A DNA stretch of 64,000 bases from Arthrobacter sp. KBS0702 (GTDB taxonomy: Bacteria; Actinomycetota; Actinomycetes; Actinomycetales; Micrococcaceae). Location: assembly GCF_005937985.2 (NCBI RefSeq), contig NZ_CP042172.1, positions 3,534,001-3,598,000 on the forward strand. Direction: 5' to 3'. This document shows, piece by piece, positions 29,122 to 39,924 of the stretch (within the stretch, counting starts at the first letter, position 1; each line of letters opens with the position of its first letter). The notes beneath the pieces were generated by a model. It was not told the origin of the DNA. It did not search any database and saw nothing but the letters and a program-made list of their open reading frames with translations. Made by a program: the position numbers and the translations under genes.

Positions 29122-29278
29122 CCGCCGGCGCCCGCCGTTACCGCGCGCAGGCCAGACTCAAACACCGTGGTCCGAACGATTTCATCGATTCGATAGGCAT
29201 AATCGCCCCAATCCGCATTCCGCGGCTATAGGCTGGCCCCACAATGCCCCTGGTCCCAATCAGAATCGAGTCCCACCT

Positions 29279-30382
29279 GTGCGCACGTTGAAAACCATGG
29301 TTGCCGCCGCCGTTGCCGTCAGCCTCCTCTCCGGCTGCGGCGCCGGGGCCGCAGCCCCAGGGTCCTCTTCCGGCGCCGCCGCCGGGCCGGCCGCCGTCGC
29401 TCCCTCCGGACCGCCGTCCGGCGAGACCCTCGTTGTCTACACGAACTCCAATGGCGAAGGCCGCGGCGAGTGGCTCACCAAGAAGGCCGCGGAGGCCGGG
29501 TTCAAGATTGAAATCGTGGGCGCCGGCGGCGCCGACGCCACCAACAAGCTCATCGCCGAAAAGAACAACCCGATTGCCGACGTCGCGTTCGGCCTGAACA
29601 ACATGTATTTCGAGCAGATCAAGGCCGCCGGGGCGATTGAGCCGTTCACCCCGTCGTGGTCCGGGGAAGTCGATGCCGCCAAGGGCGACAAGTCCGATTC
29701 CAAGGCGTACTGGCCCCTGGTCCAGCAGGCAATCCTGCTCGGCTACAACTCCGCCAAGTACACCAAGGACCAGGCACCCAAGGACTGGACCGACCTCTGG
29801 ACGCAGGACAAGTTCAAGACCCGCTACGAGCGCGTCACCGGGCTGGGCACCGCGACCGCCCAGCTGGTGTTCGCCAGTATCCTGACCCGCTACAAGGACG
29901 ACGGCGGCGACCTGGGCATCTCCGACGAGGGCTGGAAGCAGATCGAAGGCTACTTCAAGAACGGCACCCCGGCGGTCGCCAAGACCGACCTCTTCGCCCG
30001 CATCGCCTCGGGTGACACGGACATGGGCCAGATGCCGTCCTCGATCATCGCCGAACGCCAGAAGTCCTTCAAGGTCACGGTGGGAACCGTCATGCCGTCG
30101 GTCGGCGTGCCGCTGGCGATCGAGCAGGTGGCCCTGGTCAAGGGCTCAAAGAAAAAGGATGAGGCGCTCAAATTCATCAACTGGTTCGGCAGCGCGCAGA
30201 CCCAGGGCGAATGGGCCCAGCAGTTCAACTCCATGCCGGTCAACACGGCTGCGGTGGCCAAGGCCAAGCCGGAGGTCGTCGAGTTCTTCAAGACGCTCAA
30301 GCAGCAGGACATCGACTGGAACTTCGTGCAGGCGAACATGGGCAAGTGGGTAGAAAAGATCGAACTGGAATACATGAGCTGA
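29279..30382 (+). CDS. ABC importer substrate-binding lipoprotein, 2-aminoethylphosphonate type
   Basis: 367 residues from GTG 29279. The signal peptide ends in lipobox LSGC, followed by a Gly/Ala/Ser-rich linker. The mature part has the iron/phosphonate class of type II binding fold (LVVYTNSNGEGRGEWLTKKA, then DVAFGLNNMYFEQIKAAG). Similar proteins bind Fe3+ or 2-aminoethylphosphonate; the Tyr pairs that hold iron in FbpA are not clear here. First gene of a three-gene operon with an ATPase and a fused permease. Confidence 0.85.
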   Translation: MRTLKTMVAAAVAVSLLSGCGAGAAAPGSSSGAAAGPAAVAPSGPPSGETLVVYTNSNGEGRGEWLTKKAAEAGFKIEIVGAGGADATNKLIAEKNNPIADVAFGLNNMYFEQIKAAGAIEPFTPSWSGEVDAAKGDKSDSKAYWPLVQQAILLGYNSAKYTKDQAPKDWTDLWTQDKFKTRYERVTGLGTATAQLVFASILTRYKDDGGDLGISDEGWKQIEGYFKNGTPAVAKTDLFARIASGDTDMGQMPSSIIAERQKSFKVTVGTVMPSVGVPLAIEQVALVKGSKKKDEALKFINWFGSAQTQGEWAQQFNSMPVNTAAVAKAKPEVVEFFKTLKQQDIDWNFVQANMGKWVEKIELEYMS

Positions 30383-30474
30383 GCCGTGCGGACGGGCCCG
30401 GCCGGCAATAGCGCCGGCCGGGCCCCGCCGTCGCCGCTGCCACCCCCGCCCCGCCGCCAGAAAAGACAGGTCCC

Positions 30475-31535
<1,061 letters not shown>

Positions 31536-31539
<4 letters not shown>

Positions 31540-33344
31540 GCCGGGGGGCCAGCGGCGCCAGCATCCGGAGCATGCTCCGCTCCCCGGCGGTGCTGGTGGC
31601 CGGCGTCGTCCTGACCTGGTTCATCGCCGCCTTCCTGCTCTGGCCCAACGCGAACGTGCTGATCCAGACGTTCTTCCCCGACGGACACTTCTCCGGCCGG
31701 GCCGCCGAGAAGCTCTTCTCCTCCCAGCGGGCGATGAAATCGCTGGGCAATAGCTTCCTGCTTGCCGTGGCACTGTCCATCACGGTCAATGTGGTGGGCA
31801 TCTTCATTGTCCTGGTCACGCAGTACTTCAAGATCCGCGGTTCGCGGATCCTGTTCCTCGGCTACGCCACCACGTTCATCTACGGCGGCATCGTCCTCGC
31901 CGCAGGGTACAAGTTCATCTACGGGGACAAGGGGATCGTCACCGGGTTTCTGGTCGCCCTCTTCCCGGACCTGGACCGCGGCTGGTTTTCCGGATTTTTC
32001 GCCGTCCTGGCCGTGATGACATTTGCCACCACCACCAACCACATGCTGTTTGTCACCAACGCCCTCAAGGGCGTGGACTACCAGACCATCGAGGCGGCCC
32101 GGAACATGGGGGCCTCCACCTGGACCATCCTGCGCCGGATCGTGCTGCCGATGCTCAAGCCCACCCTGTTCGCCGTGACGGTGCTGTCCTTCCTGACCGG
32201 CCTGGGCGCCCTGTCGGCCCCGCAGGTGCTCGGCGGTCGGGACTTCCAGACCATCACCCCGATGATCCTGACGTTCACCAACAGCCCCACTTCCCGGGAT
32301 CTCGCAGCCCTGCTGGCCGTCATCCTGGGCGTGGCGACCATGCTGATGCTCGCCGTCATGACGCGGCTGGAGAAGGGCGGAACGTACTTCTCGGTGTCAA
32401 AGGTCTCCGCCGGGCTGCAGAAGCAACAGATCACCAACCGCGCGGCCAACGCCGTCGTGCACGCCCTCGCGTACCTGCTGTTCGCGGTGTACACGCTGCC
32501 GGTGGTCCTGATTGTGCTGTACTCCTTTGCCGACGGCGCCGCCATCCAGACCGGCCAGCTCCAGCCGGGGAGCCTGACCCTGGACAACTACGTCCGGGTA
32601 CTGACCCAGCCCGCGGGGCTGCGGCCCTTCCTCATCAGCATTGCCTACAGCGCCCTGGCCGCCGTGATCGCCGTCGGCGGGTTGCTGTTCGTGGCCCGGA
32701 TCCTGCAGAAGTACCGCAACTGGGTCACGACCGCCGTCGAGTACCTGCTGCACATCCCGTGGATCCTGCCTGCGGCGCTGCTGGCCCTGGGCCTGATCCT
32801 CAGCTACGACCACCCGAATCCGCTGGTGGGCGGCGCAGTGCTGACCGGAACCACCGTGATCCTGCTGGTCGCCTTCGTCACGGTGAAGATCCCCTTTACG
32901 CTCAGGATGCTCAAGGCATCGTTTGCCGCGGTCAATTCCTCCCTCGAGGAGGCCGCCGGGATCATGGGGGCGAAAACGCTCTACATCTTCCGGCGCATCC
33001 TGCTGCCGATCGTGCTGCCGGCCGCGGCCGCGGTGACGGCGTTGAACTTCAACAGCATGCTGGACGACTACGACACGGCGATCTTCCTCGCCCATCCGCT
33101 GTTCCAACCGCTGGGCCTGGTCATCAAAGCCAACACCGACGGCGCGGAGGGCATCGAGGGGGTGTCGAACACCTTCGTTTACACGGTGCTGCTGATGGTG
33201 ATCACCGGCGTCACGATGTACTTGGTCTACGGCCGGTCCGGGCGGAAGCCGGGCGCGCCGGCAAAGGCCCGCGAGGGCGTCACGGCAAGCCCGGCGACGG
33301 TCCCCGTGGACGACGCGCGGAAAGATCCCGCGCCCGTTCCGTGA
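31536..33344 (+). CDS. Fused ABC importer permease (two permease units in one chain), 2-aminoethylphosphonate type
   Basis: 602 residues and about 12 membrane segments. Two BPD_transp_1 units are fused, each with its EAA loop: EAARNMGASTWTILRRIVL near residue 187 and EEAAGIMGAKTLYIFRRIL near residue 470. Fused permeases of this size occur in iron(III)/thiamine systems and in the 2-aminoethylphosphonate group. An acid phosphatase and PHO-box-like sites next door favour organophosphorus uptake over iron. The C-terminal ~35 residues are a hydrophilic tail. Confidence 0.9.
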
Positions 33345-33395
33345 CCGCCACCCGGTGTGGGCTGGCCGCCGCCTGGCCCGGGGTGTCGGCGCGGC

Positions 33396-33788
33396 CTAGA
33401 CCCAGAAGTCGTCCGCCCTGGCAGTGTCCTCGAAATACTCCCTGCCCTCGGCGATCTTTCCGTCGCGGACCACAAACGTGATGACGGTGGACATGTCCAG
33501 GGTCTTGCCGTTGTTGGTGCCGTGTGTTTGCTGGATCGCGACTGTGTGGTCCTCGCCGCCGACGATGTCCTGGACCCTGGCCTGGAAGTCACCCTGGGTG
33601 CGTGCTCCCAGTTCCCCAAAGTAGGCCAGGATGGCGTCGCGGCCCTGTTTCGTGCCCGAGAGCACGCCGCTGCCGGCCACGTGCCAGACTGCGTCCTCCG
33701 CGAACAGCTCGTTGAGGGTTGCCATATCCCCGGTGTTGAAGGCTTCGTACCCCCGCCGGACCAGCTCAATATTTTCTGCGGTTCCCAT
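33396..33788 (-). CDS. SnoaL-like / nuclear transport factor 2-fold protein
   Basis: 130 residues, the usual size. Text NIELVRRGYEAFNTGDMATLNELFAEDAVWHVAG is the characteristic start of the cone-shaped SnoaL_2/NTF2 fold; YFGELGARTQGDF and VVRDGKIAEGREYFED complete it. GAGAGGTG precedes the ATG. Members are isomerases, hydrolases or ligand carriers; no catalytic set can be assigned. It converges on the fused permease and stands apart from pobA. Confidence 0.88.
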   Translation of the reverse strand: MGTAENIELVRRGYEAFNTGDMATLNELFAEDAVWHVAGSGVLSGTKQGRDAILAYFGELGARTQGDFQARVQDIVGGEDHTVAIQQTHGTNNGKTLDMSTVITFVVRDGKIAEGREYFEDTARADDFWV

Positions 33789-33895
33789 GATCGGACACCT
33801 CTCCGTCGTCCTTGTCGGGTCATGCTGGGACGGTTAAAGGCTAGTCCTGGGCGGGGGTGCTGTCGACGGAATTGTGCCCCTCCCCGGGGCCGTTC

Positions 33896-35086
33896 CTAGC
33901 GCCCTGACGGCCAGCCCGTGTAGGCCTCCGCGAGGTAGGCGCGGCCGTACCGCGACGACACGACGGAGCTGAGCTCGCCGAGCTGGCGGGCGCGGGCGAA
34001 GTCGTCGGCGTCGGTCGGGGTGTGGAGCATGGACGTCATCCAGTAGGAGAAATGCTGCGCCTTCCAGACCCGGTCCAGGGCGCGGTCGCTGTACACATCC
34101 AGGAGCTTGGTGGAGCCGGTCTTGTAGAAGCTGTCGAGGCCCTCAAACAGCACCTTGACGTCGTGCAGTGCGAGGTTCAGGCCCTTGGCCCCGGTCGGCG
34201 GGACGGTGTGGGCGGCGTCGCCGGCGAGAAAGAGCTTGCCGTGGCGCATTGGGGCGTGCACGAAGCTGCGGAACTTCAGGACGGTCTTGTCGATGACCGG
34301 ACCCTCCTTGAGTTCGAAGCCGTTGCCGTTGACCCGGCTGCGGAAGGCGTCCCAGATCCGGTCTTCGCTCCAGTCGTTGACGTCCTCATTCGGGTCGCAC
34401 TGGAAGTACATCCGCTGGACCGTCTCGGTCCGCTGGCTGATCAGGGCGAAGCCGTTCTCTGAGTTGGCGTAGATCAGTTCGTCGGAGCTGCGCGGTGCTT
34501 CGGCCAGGATCCCGAACCAGGCGAAGGGGTACTCGTGGAAGTACCACTTGCGCTGGGCCTCCGGGATCTGGAAGCGGCTGTGGCTGCGCGAACCGTCCGC
34601 GCCGGCGATGAAGTCGGCCTGCAGCTCCCATTCCACTCCCTCGGCATCGGTGAACCAGACCTTTGGCTTACCCTCAAGGTCGTAGATGGTGGTGTCGGTG
34701 ACGCTGTAGCGGACATCGCCGCCGTCCGCCTGGCGCCGCGCGGCGAGGTCGAGGAAAACGTCGGTCTGGGGGTAGAGCCAGACCGACTCGCCGACGAGGT
34801 CCTGGAAGTCGATTCGGTGGCTTTCCCCGTTGAAGCGCAGTTCGATGCCGTCGTGCCGGTCCCCGTCACGCAGGACGCGGTCCGAAACATCGCTGTCCAC
34901 GAGCAGGTTCACGGAGCCGTGCTCCAGGATGCCCGCCCGGACGGTTTCGGAGATTTCCTTGTGGCTGCGGATCTCGATCACGGTGGATTCGATTCCCTCT
35001 TTGGCCAGCAGGTGCGAGAGCATCAGCCCTGCCGGGCCGGCGCCCATGATCGCGACCTGGGTGGTCATGACTTTGCGGTTTGCCAT
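33896..35086 (-). CDS. pobA: 4-hydroxybenzoate 3-monooxygenase
   Basis: 396 residues, matching family length. FAD-binding GAGPAGLMLSHLLAKEG at the N-terminus, the DG motif AGADGSRSHSR and the GD motif LFLAGDAAHTVPPTGAKGLN. Typical PobA text includes RAGILEHG and HEYPFAWFGILAEAP. It hydroxylates 4-hydroxybenzoate to protocatechuate with NAD(P)H and O2. It feeds the pca genes about 7 kb away. It lies directly downstream of an IclR regulator and an FUSC exporter on the same strand. Confidence 0.96.
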   Translation of the reverse strand: MANRKVMTTQVAIMGAGPAGLMLSHLLAKEGIESTVIEIRSHKEISETVRAGILEHGSVNLLVDSDVSDRVLRDGDRHDGIELRFNGESHRIDFQDLVGESVWLYPQTDVFLDLAARRQADGGDVRYSVTDTTIYDLEGKPKVWFTDAEGVEWELQADFIAGADGSRSHSRFQIPEAQRKWYFHEYPFAWFGILAEAPRSSDELIYANSENGFALISQRTETVQRMYFQCDPNEDVNDWSEDRIWDAFRSRVNGNGFELKEGPVIDKTVLKFRSFVHAPMRHGKLFLAGDAAHTVPPTGAKGLNLALHDVKVLFEGLDSFYKTGSTKLLDVYSDRALDRVWKAQHFSYWMTSMLHTPTDADDFARARQLGELSSVVSSRYGRAYLAEAYTGWPSGR

Positions 35087-35179
35087 GGTGTCCTCGCTTC
35101 GTTGCGGGGCCCGGACTGCTGGGCGTCCGGGGCCGGTGGATTCTCTGGCTACAGTGTGCGCCCGCCGGAGTGATCCGCG

Positions 35180-35959
35180 TTACAGGTCTTCCATTGAACG
35201 GAATTCAGCGGCCGTGCGGGCGTCTCCGAGCCGGCGGCCGATCCCCCTAGCCGCGGTCTGCAGCGCTGGCACCAGCGCCTGCAGCCGCACCTCCCGCAGC
35301 GGAACCACGACGCCGAGGGCCGCCACCGTCCGCTTCCTGGCGTCCAGAACGGGCACGGCGATCCCCCAGGTGTCCGGGTCCACCACCCCTGCCAGCTCCG
35401 CGAATCCCTGGCCGGCCGACTCGGCGAGGAGCGCCCGGACATCGCCTGCGCGGAGCCTCCCCGCGGGGTCGGTGAACTGGCGCAGGTACGCGGCCTGCAC
35501 CGCCGCGGGCTGGTGGGCCATCAGGGCGAGCCCGGCCGAGGACAGGTGCACGGGCATCCGGCCGGCGATCTGGGCGCGGTTCGCCACGGAGCCGCGGCGG
35601 GACAGCCGCTCCACGAACAGGGCCTCCCAGCCGTCCAGCACGGCCAGGTTCACATTCTGGTTGAGCACCTGCTGGATGTCCTCCATAAAGGGCATCGCCG
35701 CCTGCCGCAGGGCCAGCGTGGGGGAATTCCGGTTCACCAGTTCCCACAGCCGCAGCCCCAGCCGGACCGATCCGCCGCCGCCCAGCTCCACCAGACCGTG
35801 TCCGGCCAGCTGCCGGACCAGCCGGTGCGCCGTCGTTAGCGGCAGGCCGGCCCGGTCCGCGAGGTCGGAGAGCTGCAGGGACGCCGAACCTTCGGGGAAC
35901 GCCTCGATCAGACGCACCACCCGGTCAACCACCGATTCCCCGGTGCGGGAGTTAGCCAT
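35180..35959 (-). CDS. IclR-family transcriptional regulator (PobR-like)
   Basis: 259 residues. N-terminal winged HTH (LQLSDLADRAGLPLTTAHRLVRQL) and C-terminal IclR effector domain (NLAVLDGWEALFVERLSRRG ... WGIAVPVLDARKRTVAALGV). It sits 93 bp upstream of pobA and 36 bp downstream of the FUSC gene, all on the minus strand. I infer control of pobA by 4-hydroxybenzoate. Its C-terminus ends SMEDL. Confidence 0.88.
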   Translation of the reverse strand: MANSRTGESVVDRVVRLIEAFPEGSASLQLSDLADRAGLPLTTAHRLVRQLAGHGLVELGGGGSVRLGLRLWELVNRNSPTLALRQAAMPFMEDIQQVLNQNVNLAVLDGWEALFVERLSRRGSVANRAQIAGRMPVHLSSAGLALMAHQPAAVQAAYLRQFTDPAGRLRAGDVRALLAESAGQGFAELAGVVDPDTWGIAVPVLDARKRTVAALGVVVPLREVRLQALVPALQTAARGIGRRLGDARTAAEFRSMEDL

Positions 35960-35995
35960 CCGCCCTGCTTCCCGAACTGTTGTTTTGCCTTGGAA

Positions 35996-37075
35996 TCAGT
36001 CTTCCATTGAATGGACGCCCGCGCCCAGCCGGCGCCACACGAGCGGGGCCAGGACAACGGCGACGCCGACGGCGGCTCCGATGAGCGTCTCCAGGAAGCG
36101 GTCCCGCAGCAGCGTTCCCGCCGGCGTCGGAGCCACCAGCAGGGTCGAAATCAGCGCCAGAGGGGTGACGAAGACCTGGGCCAGCACGTATTGGCGGGCG
36201 ATGAACAGTTCGGCACCGAACTGGCAGGCGGCGATCACCAGGACCGTTTGCCAGGGGGCGGGTGCCAGCAGCAGGATGAGGGCTAGCAGGACCAGTCCCA
36301 GGGCGGTACCGATGATGCGCTGGAGGCCGCGGCTGAGGCGGTGCCGGGTTGTGTGCCCCACAAGCGGCACGACGGCGGCCACCATCGCCCAGTAGTTGTG
36401 GCCGAAGCCGAGCCACTCCCCGACCACGGTGGCAAGGGTGCCGGCCAGCCCCGCCGCCACGAGGTATCCCACCGCTTCACGCCAGGCGACGCGGCGCTCC
36501 CGGTCGGTGAGCCGTGCCGGCGGGGGCCACGACCAGGGCTTGCGGCGGCTCGGGACCACGCGGGCGGACATGCCGACCACTAGCGCGAAAAGGACGGTCA
36601 GGACGGCCACCAGCATTCCCTGCCACAGCGGCGGCTGGTTGTGGATAGAGGCAATTGCCGCGAAGGCGAAGATGTGGAACAGGGACCCCGCCGGACGGAG
36701 CCGCCACCAGGCGACGATCAGCGAACAGCCGCCGGCCACCAGCGTGGTGGCGAGGACCTGCAGCCAGATGCTGCCGGACGGCGTGAGGGCCAACGCTTCC
36801 CCGGCGCGGGCCGTCAGGGCGCCGAGCAGGATGACGGCGAGCATGAGCGTGCCGGCCCGCAGTTGGAGGATCAGCCGCCTGCCATGGGGCTCGTTTCGGC
36901 CGTAGATCCCGGTGAAGGCGCCGAAGGAGGCAAAGATGGCCAGATCCAGTCTGCCCAGCAGCACCAGGCTGAGCAACGGGACGAAGACGCCCACGGCGCA
37001 CCGCACCGCGACCTGGTGATCCTTGTTGGCCGGAGCCATGGTGAACATGTCGGCAAGCAATGTCGCGGGCTTCAC
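35996..37075 (-). CDS. FUSC-family membrane protein, probable aromatic-acid exporter
   Basis: About 359 residues from GTG 37075 (GGAAGG 12 nt before). Two blocks of membrane segments are joined by a cytoplasmic region, with the FUSC signature FASFGAFTGIYGRNEPHGRR at the N-terminus and a second block starting at REAVGYLVAAGLAGTLATVVG. The family includes AaeB, the 4-hydroxybenzoate efflux protein of E. coli. Position just upstream of an IclR regulator and pobA suggests export of excess aromatic acid. In-frame starts at ATG 37162 and GTG 37201 exist, but the codons between look non-coding. Confidence 0.82.
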   Translation of the reverse strand: MKPATLLADMFTMAPANKDHQVAVRCAVGVFVPLLSLVLLGRLDLAIFASFGAFTGIYGRNEPHGRRLILQLRAGTLMLAVILLGALTARAGEALALTPSGSIWLQVLATTLVAGGCSLIVAWWRLRPAGSLFHIFAFAAIASIHNQPPLWQGMLVAVLTVLFALVVGMSARVVPSRRKPWSWPPPARLTDRERRVAWREAVGYLVAAGLAGTLATVVGEWLGFGHNYWAMVAAVVPLVGHTTRHRLSRGLQRIIGTALGLVLLALILLLAPAPWQTVLVIAACQFGAELFIARQYVLAQVFVTPLALISTLLVAPTPAGTLLRDRFLETLIGAAVGVAVVLAPLVWRRLGAGVHSMED

Positions 37076-37263
37076 GGGCGGGATGGGCCTTCCTTTGCAT
37101 TCGGTTGAGGGAACGACGGCGGCACTGGCATCCGCCTGAATCCTACGCCGGAACCGGGACATCGCTGGCGTCAGATTCCGTTCACCGGAAGACGTGGCCA
37201 CGGGCCAAGATGGTAGCGTCTAGCGGTTGAACCAACCACACGGCATCCATTCGAGAGGACACC

Positions 37264-37773
37264 ATGCTCAAAGGATTCAAGGACTTTATCCTGCGCGGCA
37301 ACGTGATCGAACTGTCCATCGCCGTCTTCGTCGGCACCGCCTTCACCGCCCTGGTCACGGCGTTCACCACGAACATCATCAACCCGGTCATCGCTGCCGC
37401 CGGCGGCGTCGAGACCCAGGGACTCGGCTTCTACGTCTGGCCCGGAAACACGAAGACCTTCGTCAACATCGGCGCCGTCATCACGGCCTTCGTGACCTTC
37501 ATCATCACCGCCGCCGTGGTGTACTTCATCTTCGTGGCGCCGATGAACCGGATCAACCGGCTGGTCAAGCAGCGGCTGGCCACCGCCGAGCCCGAGGAGA
37601 AGCCCCTCCCGCCGGACACCGCGCTGCTGGCGGAGATCCGTGACCTGCTGGCCTCGCTGGCCGGGACCGGGGTAGCCGACGCCGGCGGCGCGACCGCGGA
37701 CGACGGCGGCGAACGCCCCGCGGACGCCCGGGCCGGCCGGGCGGCCGAGTACTCCGGCGGGCACAGCCGCTAG
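37264..37773 (+). CDS. mscL: Large-conductance mechanosensitive channel
   Basis: 169 residues. N-terminal MLKGFKDFILRGNVIELSIAVFVGTAFTALV is the S1 helix and first membrane segment of MscL; the second segment is FIITAAVVYFIFVAPMNRI. The C-terminal tail is longer than the ~136-residue E. coli protein and Ala/Gly/Asp-rich. It opens under membrane tension to release solutes on osmotic downshock. GAGAGG before ATG. Single gene, divergent from the FUSC gene. Confidence 0.95.
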   Translation: MLKGFKDFILRGNVIELSIAVFVGTAFTALVTAFTTNIINPVIAAAGGVETQGLGFYVWPGNTKTFVNIGAVITAFVTFIITAAVVYFIFVAPMNRINRLVKQRLATAEPEEKPLPPDTALLAEIRDLLASLAGTGVADAGGATADDGGERPADARAGRAAEYSGGHSR

Positions 37774-37871
37774 CCTGGCCGCAGCGCCACAGTCCCGCAG
37801 CCGGAACCCGTCGACGGAAATCTTCATCCGGCGGCAACCGGCCTGAAACAGCTGGCGGACACGATGGGAGC

Positions 37872-38759
37872 ATGAAGCCCAGAGCAAAACGTGGAACGCC
37901 CGCGGGGCCACGTCCCGCGCACCCGGCCCGGGCCGCGGCGGAGTTAAGCTGCGAAGTCTGCGGCCAGATGCCCGAACCGACCAAGGCGCGGCTGACCCTG
38001 GCCAATGTCGCCGTCATGCTACCGATCGAACTGCTGGTGCACGCCGCCGTGGTCGAAACCCATCTGCCCTACCTGGCCAAGGTGCTGGTCCTCACGGTGA
38101 CCGCCACGGTCCTGGTGATCTGGGTGGCCGAACCCTCGGCGGCGCGGATGCTGCGGCGGTGGCTGCACGCCCCGGCCCTGCGGCACCGCAGCCGGCTCGG
38201 CGCCGCCCCTGCCCTGTGGCGGGCGCGCACGGTGCTGAGGGATCGGCCAGGGGCACTGCAAAAGCTCACGCAGGAACTGGCCGGCCTGGACACGAACATC
38301 CTGAGCATCCACGTCCATCACGTGCCGGGCGGCGTCCTGGACGAATTTGTCCTGGCGGCCCCGGGGGAGGTGGGCGAACTCGGTCTGCTGCGGGCCTTGC
38401 GCGAGGGCGGCGGCCGCGAGCCCCAGGTCTGGCCCACAACCGCCCTGGCCATGGCCGACGGGCAGACCGGCGCACTGACCCTCGCCGCTCGGATCGCAGC
38501 CCATCCCGCCGAATTGCCGCTGGCCGTGGCGGAGCTGCTGCGGGCACGGATCGTGGCGTTGCCCGGCTCGCATCCGGGGCCGCCGTTCCAGGACCCGCAG
38601 GACGGAACCTTGCTCCGGATTCCGACCGCTTGGCACGGTCCGATCAGCTTTGTCCGGCCCGGCGAGCCGTTCACCCCCGCGGAATCCGCGCGGGCGCACC
38701 GGCTGGCCGAGCTCGCCGAGATCCTCGCCTACCGGCAGGTCCCGGTGACGGAGGGCTAA
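37872..38759 (+). CDS. Membrane-anchored ACT-domain protein, unknown function
   Basis: 295 residues. An N-terminal CEVCG zinc-like pair (residues about 27-31) is followed by two membrane segments (NVAVMLPIELLVHAAVVETHLPYLAKVLVLTVTA in two parts), then WVAEPSAARMLRRWL. Residues about 115-155 form an ACT domain (LRDRPGALQKLTQELAGLDTNILSIHV), the small-ligand-binding fold of amino-acid-responsive enzymes. The C-terminal 120 residues resemble no family I know. The membrane pair recalls the tail of antibiotic-biosynthesis-monooxygenase membrane proteins. It converges with and overlaps the lipid kinase gene by 4 bp. Confidence 0.65.
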   Translation: MKPRAKRGTPAGPRPAHPARAAAELSCEVCGQMPEPTKARLTLANVAVMLPIELLVHAAVVETHLPYLAKVLVLTVTATVLVIWVAEPSAARMLRRWLHAPALRHRSRLGAAPALWRARTVLRDRPGALQKLTQELAGLDTNILSIHVHHVPGGVLDEFVLAAPGEVGELGLLRALREGGGREPQVWPTTALAMADGQTGALTLAARIAAHPAELPLAVAELLRARIVALPGSHPGPPFQDPQDGTLLRIPTAWHGPISFVRPGEPFTPAESARAHRLAELAEILAYRQVPVTEG

Positions 38760-39715
38760 GCCGCCTTCGTCATCCTGATGGTGAGGCCCTCGTGCTCCAC
38801 GGCCACCTTGAGGTGCTTGGCCTTGCCGATGTGGTCGCCGTCGAGCTGGAACTCCTGCTCATGGTCGAGGCTGATTTCCGCGGACTTCCCGGCAAAGTAC
38901 TCCACGGACTTGTTCTTGCCGTTCTTCCGGCCGAACATGCCGGCCAGGACGCTGAACCAGCCGAGCTTGCCCGCCGGGGCCAGGATCAGGACGTCCAAGA
39001 CGTTGTCATCGATCTTTGCGTCGGGGAAGACCTCCACGCCCCCGGTGATCTTGCCGCAGTTGCCCACCATGACGCTGCGGATCCTGCGCCGGACCGGGTG
39101 CTGTCCGTCGATGCTGATGTGTGCCTTGACCGGCTTGCCGGGCAGGTGCCGGATGCCGGCCTCCACATAGGCGAGCCAGCCCACGCGGTCCTTGAGTTCG
39201 TCGACGGTGTTCGCCATGATCGCCGCGTCGTAGCCGAGGCCGGCCATGACCAGGAAGAGCTGTTCGTCCTCCGCGTGGTCCAGGCTTGCCTTTACGACGT
39301 CCACCTTGATGTCGCTGCCGTTCAGGATGTCGTAGCTGGCGGCCACCGGGTCGGTGATGTCGACGCCGATGTTGCGGGCCAACAGGTTGCCGGTGCCCAT
39401 CGGAACCAGGCCCATCGGCGTCCCGGTACCCGCCAGGACCTCGGCCACGCAGCGGACCGTTCCGTCGCCGCCGGCGGCGATCACGACGTCGACGCCTGCC
39501 TCCAGCGCCTCCCGCGCCTGGCCCAGTCCGGTGTCCTCGGCCGTGGTCTCGAGCCACAGCGGCTCCGTCCAGCCCTGCGTTTCGCAGAGCCGGTAGAAGG
39601 CGGCCTTGAAGTCCTCGCCGGGGGATTTCATGGGGTTGATGACCACGGCGGCGCGGCGGGGCTGTACGGGGGTGCCCTGCGCGGAGGTGTCCTGCGCGGC
39701 ATTAGTCTGTGGCAT
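38756..39715 (-). CDS. Diacylglycerol-kinase-family lipid kinase
   Basis: 319 residues from ATG 39715 (GAAGGA 5 nt before; a TTG lies 15 nt upstream). DAGK catalytic text: VVINPMKSPGEDFK, AAGGDGTVRCVAEVLAGT (ATP-binding GGDGT) and GLVPMGTGNLLARNIG. Family members phosphorylate diacylglycerol or related lipids, or take part in lipid recycling. Soluble or peripheral; no membrane segment. Stop codons of this gene and the ACT-domain gene overlap tail to tail. Confidence 0.93.
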   Translation of the reverse strand: MPQTNAAQDTSAQGTPVQPRRAAVVINPMKSPGEDFKAAFYRLCETQGWTEPLWLETTAEDTGLGQAREALEAGVDVVIAAGGDGTVRCVAEVLAGTGTPMGLVPMGTGNLLARNIGVDITDPVAASYDILNGSDIKVDVVKASLDHAEDEQLFLVMAGLGYDAAIMANTVDELKDRVGWLAYVEAGIRHLPGKPVKAHISIDGQHPVRRRIRSVMVGNCGKITGGVEVFPDAKIDDNVLDVLILAPAGKLGWFSVLAGMFGRKNGKNKSVEYFAGKSAEISLDHEQEFQLDGDHIGKAKHLKVAVEHEGLTIRMTKAA

Positions 39716-39924
39716 GGCGTCCTTCGGCAAGTGACGGGATGGGCCCCGCAGGGAAATCCTATCGGGGCAGGGCCGGAACCTTGCGCAACGTGCCCGGGAA
39801 TCATGGACGCACCGTCCGGGCGGTCACTACACTGGCCATGTTTAGGAACTGTCGCGCGCCCGGCCCGGCCGGATGCCCCGGATTCGCCGGGCGGCCTCGT
39901 TCCAGGCACGGAAGGCGGCAGCAC

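Noticed and set aside
29093..29278. Promoter hexamers for the phosphonate-type importer (TATAGG/TAGGCT near 29227, CATAAT near 29198)
   Set aside because: No -35 of reasonable match at 16-18 bp from either; not listed as a feature beyond the PHO-box-like repeat.
35180..36020. Shared SMED ending and similar DNA at the ends of the IclR and FUSC genes
   Set aside because: Only about 12 identical bases; could be a small duplication but too short to support.
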